Assembly: GCA_030144725.1 (NCBI GenBank)
Contig: JASKMD010000024.1
Location: forward strand, 3,649,076-3,713,075
Length of the DNA stretch: 64,000 nucleotides
Direction: 5' to 3'
Origin: Haematococcus lacustris
Lineage: Eukaryota; Chlorophyta; Chlorophyceae; Chlamydomonadales; Haematococcaceae
Shown here: piece by piece, positions 56,269 through 64,000 of the stretch
Numbering within the stretch: the first letter of the stretch is position 1
Layout: each line of letters begins with the position of its first letter
Notes under the pieces: model-generated
Told to the model about the DNA's origin: nothing
Databases searched by the model: none
What the model saw: only the letters and a program-made list of their open reading frames with translations
Position numbers and translations under genes: made by a program

Positions 56269-56472
56269 ACTCCCCTCCCCCTCCCCCCTTCCGCCTCCCC
56301 CTCCCCCCCTACCCCTACCCCCTCCCCCTCCCCCCTTCCGCCTCCCCCTCCCCCCCTACCCCTACCCCCCTACCCCTCCCCCCTCCCCCTCCCCCTCCCC
56401 CTCCCCCTCCCCCTCCCCCTCCCCCTCCCCCTCCCCCTCCCCCTCCCCCTCCCCCTCCCCCTCCCCCTCCCT
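56269..56472. repeat. (CCCCCT)n tract
   Basis: C-rich hexamer tract from the gap edge to about 56472, in the intron before the APE exon of kinase 2. Confidence 0.97.
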
Positions 56473-56586
56473 CTGCATACAGGGCCCAGGATGGGGTGTA
56501 GGTCCTCCTAACTCACCCCAACCAACCCATACCCAGCTGCACCCCACCCTGCCTCCCTACCTTCCCACCATCACACACACGCTCAG

Positions 56587-59500
56587 GCCCCCGAAGTGCT
56601 GCGCTGCCCTACCAAGAACACGCCCGACCAGTTCAAGTCCACGCCCGGTGCTGCTCACTATGAGATGGGCGCTGACGCCTGGGCTGTGGGCGTGTTTGCC
56701 TTTGAGCTGGTGGCGGGCGGGTCGCCCTTCAAGGCAGAGCAGATGGTGGACACTGCACGCAACATCATCTCTGTCAACATCAGCTACCCCGCAGCCATGT
56801 CAGAGAGGGCCCGCTCGTTCATCAGTGGATGCCTGAAGAAGCACCCAGGCGAGGCATCAGGGGCAGCAGGGCAAGGCAGCAGGGCCAGCAGGGTAAAGCA
56901 GCAGGGACATCAGGGCAAGGCATCAGAGGCAGCAACGTCCTGGGTTTGGGTTAGGATTTGCATTGGTCCTAGCCTGAAGCCATTCTGAGCGGTGTGGCAG
57001 TGATGAGTGTGACCCAGAGTCGAGTGTCAGAGTGAGCTCCTGGCCTGGCCCTGCTAGCCAGCAGCTAGGCTTTAGCTTGGTGCCTGAAGGCAGATGTGGC
57101 CAGGGACCAGGGGCCACAGGGCAGGGGAGTGCGCAAAGCAGCAGGTGCCCTAGGGTGACGGGGTCACAGGTTGGTGTGTGCGCCTGAGCCTTGCGCTGTT
57201 GCCCCACTGACTGCTGCCCAGCTGCCTGATTGCTGCCCAGCTGCCTGATTGCTGCCCAGCTGCCTGATTGCTGCCCAGCTGCCTGATTGCTGCCCAGCTG
57301 CCTGATTGCTGCCCAGCTGCCTGATTGCTGCCCAGCTGCCTGATTGCTGCCCAGCTGCCTGATTGCTGCCCAGCTGCCTGATTGCTGCCCAGCTGCCTGA
57401 TTGCTGCCCAGCTGCCTGATTGCTGCCCAGCTGCCTGATTGCTGCCCAGCTGCCTGATTGCTGCCCAGCTGCCTGATTGCTGCCCAGCTGCCTGATTGCT
57501 GCCCAGCTGCCTGATTGCTGCCCAGCTGCCTGATTGCTGCCCAGCTGCCTGATTGCTGCCCAGCTGCCTGATTGCTGCCCAGCTGCCTGATTGCTGCCCA
57601 GCTGCCTGATTGCTGCCCAGCTGCCTGATTGCTGCCCAGCTGCCTGATTGCTGCCCAGCTGCCTGATTGCTGCCCAGCTGCCTGATTGCTGCCCAGCTGC
57701 CTGATTGCTGCCCAGCTGCCTGATTGCTGCCCAGCTGCCTGATTGCTGCCCAGCTGCCTGATTGCTGCCCAGCTGCCTGATTGCTGCCCAGCTGCCTGAT
57801 TGCTGCCCAGCTGCCTGATTGCTGCCCAGCTGCCTGATTGCTGCCCAGCTGCCTGATTGCTGCCCAGCTGCCTGATTGCTGCCCAGCTGCCTGATTGCTG
57901 CCCAGCTGCCTGATTGCTGCCCAGCTGCCTGATTGCTGCCCAGCTGCCTGATTGCTGCCCAGCTGCCTGATTGCTGCCCAGCTGCCTGATTGCTGCCCAG
58001 CTGCCTGATTGCTGCCCAGCTGCCTGATTGCTGCCCAGCTGCCTGATTGCTGCCCAGCTGCCTGATTGCTGCCCAGCTGCCTGATTGCTGCCCAGCTGCC
58101 TGATTGCTGCCCAGCTGCCTGATTGCTGCCCAGCTGCCTGATTGCTGCCCAGCTGCCTGATTGCTGCCCAGCTGCCTGATTGCTGCCCAGCTGCCTGATT
58201 GCTGCCCAGCTGCCTGATTGCTGCCCAGCTGCCTGATTGCTGCCCAGCTGCCTGATTGCTGCCCAGCTGCCTGATTGCTGCCCAGCTGCCTGATTGCTGC
58301 CCAGCTGCCTGATTGCTGCCCAGCTGCCTGATTGCTGCCCAGCTGCCTGATTGCTGCCCAGCTGCCTGATTGCTGCCCAGCTGCCTGATTGCTGCCCAGC
58401 TGCCTGATTGCTGCCCAGCTGCCTGATTGCTGCCCAGCTGCCTGATTGCTGCCCAGCTGCCTGATTGCTGCCCAGCTGCCTGATTGCTGCCCAGCTGCCT
58501 GATTGCTGCCCAGCTGCCTGATTGCTGCCCAGCTGCCTGATTGCTGCCCAGCTGCCTGATTGCTGCCCAGCTGCCTGATTGCTGCCCAGCTGCCTGATTG
58601 CTGCCCAGCTGCCTGATTGCTGCCCAGCTGCCTGATTGCTGCCCAGCTGCCTGATTGCTGCCCAGCTGCCTGATTGCTGCCCAGCTGCCTGATTGCTGCC
58701 CAGCTGCCTGATTGCTGCCCAGCTGCCTGATTGCTGCCCAGCTGCCTGATTGCTGCCCAGCTGCCTGATTGCTGCCCAGCTGCCTGATTGCTGCCCAGCT
58801 GCCTGATTGCTGCCCAGCTGCCTGATTGCTGCCCAGCTGCCTGATTGCTGCCCAGCTGCCTGATTGCTGCCCAGCTGCCTGATTGCTGCCCAGCTGCCTG
58901 ATTGCTGCCCAGCTGCCTGATTGCTGCCCAGCTGCCTGATTGCTGCCCAGCTGCCTGATTGCTGCCCAGCTGCCTGATTGCTGCCCAGCTGCCTGATTGC
59001 TGCCCAGCTGCCTGATTGCTGCCCAGCTGCCTGATTGCTGCCCAGCTGCCTGATTGCTGCCCAGCTGCCTGATTGCTGCCCAGCTGCCTGATTGCTGCCC
59101 AGCTGCCTGATTGCTGCCCAGCTGCCTGATTGCTGCCCAGCTGCCTGACTGCTGCCCAGCTGCCTGATTGCTGCCCAGCTGCCTGATTGCTGCCCAGCTG
59201 CCTGATTGCTGCCCAGCTGCCTGATTGCTGCCCAGCTGCCTGATTGCTGCCCAGCTGCCTGATTGCTGCCCAGCTGCCTGATTGCTGCCCAGCTGCCTGA
59301 TTGCTGCCCAGCTGCCTGATTGCTGCCCAGCTGCCTGATTGCTGCCCAGCTGCCTGACTGCTGCCCAGCTGCCTGATTGCTGCCCAGCTGCCTGATTGCT
59401 GCCCAGCTGCCTGATTGCTGCCCAGCTGCCTGATTGCTGCCCAGCTGCCTGATTGCTGCCCAGCTGCCTGATTGCTGCCCAGCTGCCTGATTGCTGCCCA

Positions 59501-59734
59501 GCTGCCTGATTGCTGCCCAGCTGCCTGATTGCTGCCCAGCTGCCTGATTGCTGCCCAGCTGCCTGATTGCTGCCCAGCTGCCTGATTGCTGCCCAGCTGC
59601 CTGATTGCTGCCCAGCTGCCTGATTGCTGCCCAGCTGCCTGACTGCTGCCCAGCTGCCTGACTGGCTGTGCCCTGCAGGGGACAGGCCCACGGTGCTGCA
59701 CATGTTACACCACCCCTGGATCGCCATGTTCACA
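56587..59734 (+). CDS. Ser/Thr protein kinase, C-terminal lobe only
   Basis: Two exons, 56587-56848 and 59679-59734, encode 106 residues of the C-lobe: APEVLRCPTKN, ADAWAVGVFAFELVAGGSPF, NISYPAAMSERARSFISGCL, KKHPGDRPTVLHMLHHPWI. The APE Glu, the helix-F Asp and the late Arg are present. The arrangement (YP, ARxxIxxCL, DRPT, HPWI) recalls Aurora-like and related kinases. The N-lobe and catalytic loop are in or beyond the 55769-56268 gap. The intron (56849-59678) starts with GC and is filled by a 19-bp minisatellite. No exon after 59734 was identified. Confidence 0.78.
57210..59664. repeat. 19-bp minisatellite, about 129 copies
   Basis: Tandem CTGCCTGATTGCTGCCCAG with almost no variation; the few variants (GACTG for GATTG) lie near 59146, 59355 and 59640. 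The period of 19 is not a multiple of 3 and the unit lacks stops on the minus strand. This alone creates open frames of over 800 codons, which are not genes. Confidence 0.98.
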
Positions 59735-62203
59735 GTGAGTCAGGGGCGGTCCAGTCAGCCTCTCATCTTTGTGTCGCCGCAACGGTCCATGCACACTGCG
59801 GTTGGGCCGCAACTGCTTACTTGCCTGGTGCCAGGGCCCCCTGCAACAGGCAGCAAGACTGCCGGCAGAGTGCACAGCTCATGCCCGTAAGTGCATAGGC
59901 GCCAAATGCCTAGAGGCACCCGTGCTGGGAGGCCAGGCGCTCTGTGCCCATAGCCATGCAGCCTCCTGTGTACTGCCATGGCACACCACATCTGAGCTGT
60001 GGCGTCAATAACACTGCATGTTACACGCAGCCAGTCACAGGCACTCAACTGTGTCCTGCACAGCAGGGCCAGCTGTCAGTGCGTGAGAGCAAACCATTGG
60101 CCTGAGGCACCTCTCTATGGCCACCCCAACACCCACCCTACCATGGGTTGCATCAGAGCTGGTGACACACAGCTGGCTTTACTCTGCCTAGCTTTCAGCT
60201 GCACTCACCAGGCCTTGCCACTGTGGCACTGAGCACCTGCACAACTCTGGCCTGCCAGGCCTGCCTGGGCCTCCCCCTCCTCTGTCTCCCTCCCAAGCGC
60301 CGCCCTGGGCTTGACTGCAACCTTGTGCCTGGCTGGCTTGATGCCTGTGTCGCAGCGGCGAGCGTCCGTGGTCACCCCCATTCCCGCTCTGGCGCACCTC
60401 AGCCGCAGCGACGTCAGTGCGGGCAGCACAGAGTCAGGTGTCCCGTCAGGGCCGCACCCAGAGCAGCCCAGCCCTGCTGCTCGATAGCCCGCACCAGGCG
60501 GTGCCCCATGCCAGGAACCAAGGTGGTCGTCCACAACCTTCAGCCTGTTCATTCATGTGGTAAGCATATTTGGTGGAGTGCAAGACAAGCAGAACTTGAA
60601 AATACTATTGTGAGAGAGGGGGTGTGACCAGGACACAAGGTTTCTTATGTCCCATGGCACAGACAGTACCCTTGCCTGGTGGTGCCATGTGCATGGCACG
60701 ATGTCAGCTGCACAGCAACCCACACCATACTCTGATAAACCTGTGCGACTGATGCTCATGCACCAGTGCTTCATCCCGCCCTCTGCACACTTTTGCACAT
60801 CCCTGCCTGTTGATGAGAGGCCACGGTGCTGCCAACCCATTGGCTGGCCCACTGCCAGTGCATGGTCCAGTACTCTAGTAGCTACTGCCTCCAGCAACAG
60901 CTCCAGCTCCACCCACACATCTTGATGGCCAGGCAGCACAGGCTGCAGTAGCCAGCAGGGGGTTGTGGGTCATCATGGGAGGGCTAGCAGGGGCGGGCGA
61001 AGAAGCCATGAAGATGTGGGTCACACACTTGCAGAGGCTGATGGTATGTTGGTGCCGCTGTTGCAAGCGGTGGGTGGTGGGGCAGTAGATGTGCAGCAGC
61101 TTGACGTGCGACAGCAGCGTTGGTTCGTTGACTTGTTGAGGTGGTTTGTCAGGGACTGGCTGAGGATGCAAGCTCTATTATGGCACTGTTTGAGGGTGGT
61201 CACTGGAGTGTTGTGGCCCTTTACCTTCTGTTTTACCATTGTATGCTGCTGTTGGTGTGGCTTCTGTCAATGGGACTGGTAGTAGTAGTCGCAGAGAGGG
61301 AAGGTGCCATGTGCCGGGGTGTTACATGTATTGTTTGTAGACGATATGCAGAGGCCCGTTTGCAGCAGGCGGATGCAAGTCAGGTTCATGGTAAACGTTG
61401 CAACGCGCATGGACCCTCCTCCCAACACCCACCGTCAATCATCCGTTTCGCCCAGGCTCTTGCACAATTGGGGGCACAAAACATTTAGAAGGCAGCAAGG
61501 GAGGGAGATGTATAGAGCTCTCACCTTCCCAGCTTCCCCGATCCCTTCAACCCCCCAACATTTCCCATTACTATACCAGCTCTAGAACCGTTGTGCCGGT
61601 GTACAAGGCCATAGCAATGCCCACCCAACATACAGGTACAGTGATGATGAGTGGGAGCTTTGTACGGTTGGAGAGAGCTTTTATATACAAGTGAGCGATG
61701 CACGCCCAATGTATCCGGGAAGGCTGGCATCATCGGCGTGCACATTCCACACATTGACTGTTCCCGCTCTAGAGGCATGGAACCAGCGCACGGAACCTAG
61801 ACATGGAGGCATGGAGGAACATATTACTCGACTTTACGCACACTATCTTGCTGTGTGCATGCTGCCACAGAGTTGGCCGCCGACTTTTCACGCCCCAAAT
61901 GCTCACACGCTTTAGCACGTTCTTGATGTGCACCATTGAGAGTGCTGCGGCGCACAGCAACGCTGTGCTGCACCGACCGAGCGTGGCATGTGGCTGATGG
62001 TCACACCAGCACATGACACCAGCACGACGGCGATAAAGCAGCATCCATACCAAATGTGGGCCCGTTGGCCCTCCAGCCACGACAATGAGAGCAGCTTGCG
62101 CATCTGTTGGCCAGGAAAGGAGGCAAAGGAGGGGAGGTTGAGGGCAAGGAGGGTGAGGGAGAGGGGGAGGGGGAGGGGCCCAGGGGTTTAGGGCTGGGAA
62201 GGC
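59735..62203. other. Region between kinase 2 and Hikeshi gene
   Basis: No gene recognised with confidence. It contains a decayed copy of a Hikeshi exon near 60815-60870. A 105-codon plus-strand frame at 60965-61282 has a Trp-rich stretch and hydrophobic end, and a minus-strand frame at 60205-60552 is open. None is supported by a known family. Confidence 0.4.
60815..60870 (-). pseudogene. Decayed copy of a Hikeshi exon fragment
   Basis: CCCATTGGCTGGCCC then ACTGCCAGTGCATGGTC resembles the Hikeshi exon at 63358-63416 (CCCATTCGCTGGCCC, then ACTGCCAGTGCAGGGTC) with about 20 nt deleted between the two blocks. Confidence 0.4.
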
Positions 62204-63462
62204 TCACAGGCGCTCCTTGTCACGGGTAAGGAAGTCTGGGTCACGCCTGAACTTTTCACTGAACTTGAGAAACCACCTACATGCATGCAGGCAGAGGGGC
62301 ACAAGAAGCACTCAGCCCCGCCATACCCAAGCTGGACAGACAGACCCTGTGCAGGTCCACCTGCTCCACCTCGCCTCCTTTAGTCTCTGGTCCTGCTGCT
62401 GCTCCTGCTGCAGATGCCACTGCTGCCGTTGCTGCTGCCAGTGTATGGGTGTGAGCGGGCTATGGGAGTGACCCCACGGTATGTGTGACTGCACTGTAGG
62501 TGTGACTGCACTGATCACGCACTGTGCCACTGACCTGTCCAACACATTGGCAGGCACCTCTATCATGTCGCCCATAGCCCGTGTCTGGAAGGACTCCATG
62601 AATCGGAACAGGTCCATGCCCACACGCTTGGCAAACTCTTCCCTGCACGAGCAGGAGGCAGGGTCGAGGATATGGGCCAGGTGTAGGTAGTGTCAGGGTG
62701 GGTGAGGTGGGATGGCAGTGGCCTGCCTGCAGCAGCAAAAGGGCTGGGACAGTAGCCCTTCCACCACATGTTGATATCAGAGCTGCTGAGAAGCTGCCCA
62801 GAAGCTGCATGAACAACTGACACCGGACTAACTTTGCCCCCAGCTTGCTGCCTTCTTTGTTCACGATGTCCACTCCAGGCTCGATGGATATGCCCACCTG
62901 CCAACACAGCACACCGCAGCATGCTGCAGCAACCTGTCCCTGGCAGTCAGCCTGTTCCATCAAACCAGGGGGTATCAAACCAGGGGCGAGCTGCCTGGCC
63001 GGCCTGTTGGCTGCAGTGCTGACCTGCACCACCCCAGGCCCAGGGGGAAGGGGTCCGGAATCAGGCAGCGGCCACTGCATGGCAAGCATGCAAGCAAGCA
63101 GCAAGATCTCATCCAGAGAGTACGAGGTAGCTACATCTCTTGGAATGGTACATGTTCAGGGGTGGGTAGGCACAGGCAGGGAAACAAGGCCCCTCCCTCC
63201 CCTCCCTCGCCTGCCTCCCCTCCCCCTCCTGCCTGCCATCTCCCTCCTGCCTCCCCTCTCCATAATGCCTGCCATGCCCTGTCAGCAGGGTGTGGGCCCG
63301 GCCCACCTGCAGCGGCATGACCTCTGATGGGTGCCCAGCGTGGCAACAGCCGCGGTACACCCATTCGCTGGCCCCCGTGCGCACGTACAGGCCCACTGCC
63401 AGTGCAGGGTCGAGCACATTGGGCGCGGTTAGGAAGAGAGCGACCTCCTTCAGGTTCCAGTA
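62204..63462 (-). CDS. Hikeshi/OPI10-like HSP70 nuclear import carrier (first exon missing)
   Basis: Hikeshi proteins carry HSP70 into the nucleus during heat stress (known for the family). Exons on the minus strand: 63307-63462, 63024-63074, 62833-62897, 62535-62642, 62204-62276; phases close, 150 residues. Recognisable features are VALFLTAPNVLDPALAVGLY, EWVYRGCCHAGHPSEVMPLQ, WPLPDSGPLPPG, VGISIEPGVDI, FAKRVGMDLFRFMESF, and the C-terminal VPANVLDRWFLKFSEKFRRD ending with TGA at 62204. The N-terminal exon is not seen between 63463 and 64000; it may lie beyond the window. A decayed exon copy lies downstream near 60840. Confidence 0.8.
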
Positions 63463-64000
63463 CTGCCCACAGCAGCAGGGCAGGAGCAGGTCAGGTGCAT
63501 CAAGCATACAGTAGGTGTGCGAAGTCATCATAGGTGCCGTATGCAAGCTTGCGTGGTGGGGGTGTCCAGAGCATGAGATAGGCTAGTGAGAGGGAGGCTG
63601 CGGTCCCCTCTACAAGTCATTGCTTGGCCTTGCCTCAATGGCAATCACAAGACTTCACTTCAAGAAGGTGAGGGTCGGGCCTGACGCCTGACGTCGTGTT
63701 ATCTAGGGCACGAGATTGAACATAGACCCTGGACGCGCCGCACCTCAGGACTGACGCTGGTACAAACATCGAGAAGCTGTTCACGGTCGCGGCGGCACGC
63801 AGCAGTAAGGGTCAGCTTTGGGAGCGGGGCACGAGCTTGCACATGCGCGTCACGGCTCCTACCCAGCGCCTACCCAGCACGTGCGGCTGCTGCTGGGCCG
63901 CCTACCCAGTGTGTGGGGTCAACCTGGACCATAGACGACGCGTAAATCGGATACGACCCGCTTGGACCTAGGAAAAGGATTCCAAACGCTGCCATCCTTG
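63463..64000. other. Upstream of Hikeshi exon; nothing recognised
   Basis: Should contain the first intron of the Hikeshi gene. No first exon or repeat could be identified. Confidence 0.4.

Noticed and set aside
56923..59733. Minus-strand open frames of over 800 codons (GSWAAIRQLGSNQ repeats)
   Set aside because: They are produced by a stop-free 19-bp tandem repeat lying in an intron of the kinase on the other strand; all three minus frames are open.
61141..61488. Hydrophobic 115-codon frame as a membrane protein gene
   Set aside because: No family resemblance, no splice context, and it overlaps other random frames; kept only as a note on the region.

Overview
The window is nuclear DNA of a green alga. 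It is GC-rich and CTG/CAG-rich, genes are split into many short exons with GT-AG (and some GC-AG) introns, coding exons hold long poly-Q/A/G tracts, and tandem repeats are very abundant. Algal or plant-type families are present: a SYP5-type Qc-SNARE, a p25-alpha (TPPP) protein, an mTERF-like protein, a Hikeshi protein and plant-like protein kinases. A chlamydomonadalean alga is the best fit, and Haematococcus is my guess from the repeat style; that last step is inference. Two 500-base N runs (15277-15776 and 55769-56268) mark scaffold joins. Exon boundaries were placed by hand from splice consensus, reading phase and family similarity. Most chains of phases close without a frame error.

Layout. 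(1) 1-23535 is a giant inverted repeat. The left arm (1 to about 12018) and right arm (15777-23535) carry the same genes in mirror image: a (GGGT)n/(ACCC)n tract, a TnpB/Fanzor-like remnant, a complete six-exon Qc-SNARE gene, and an F-box gene. The left arm has a private 4.4-kb block (3974-8416) of palindromic satellite DNA. The right arm has a private 23-bp LINE scrap. Only the left copy of the F-box gene continues into its leucine-rich-repeat exons (12288-15276) before the first gap. (2) 23546-26475: the 3' part of an mTERF-like gene whose introns are full of (ACCC)n. (3) 28924-39788: a Ser/Thr or dual-specificity kinase gene with at least 14 exons, ending in a possible CaaX box. One of its introns holds a 5'-truncated LINE nested in a SINE-like repeat. 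(4) 40560-42700: transposon-like remnants. (5) 42872-53759, minus strand: a very long Q/G/A-rich protein of more than 2,290 residues without a recognised domain. (6) 54872-55563, minus: a p25-alpha gene. (7) 56587-59734: the 3' part of a second kinase, with a 2.45-kb 19-bp minisatellite in one intron. (8) 62204-63462, minus: a Hikeshi-like gene lacking its first exon.

The genes do not form a pathway. They look like ordinary neighbours in a repeat-rich eukaryotic genome. The unusual content is structural: the palindromic satellite with invariant 14-bp cores and a three-word spacer set, the mirror-image duplication, a series of LINE insertions ranging from 1.45 kb down to 23 bp each with target-site duplications, and intronic satellites of extreme regularity.
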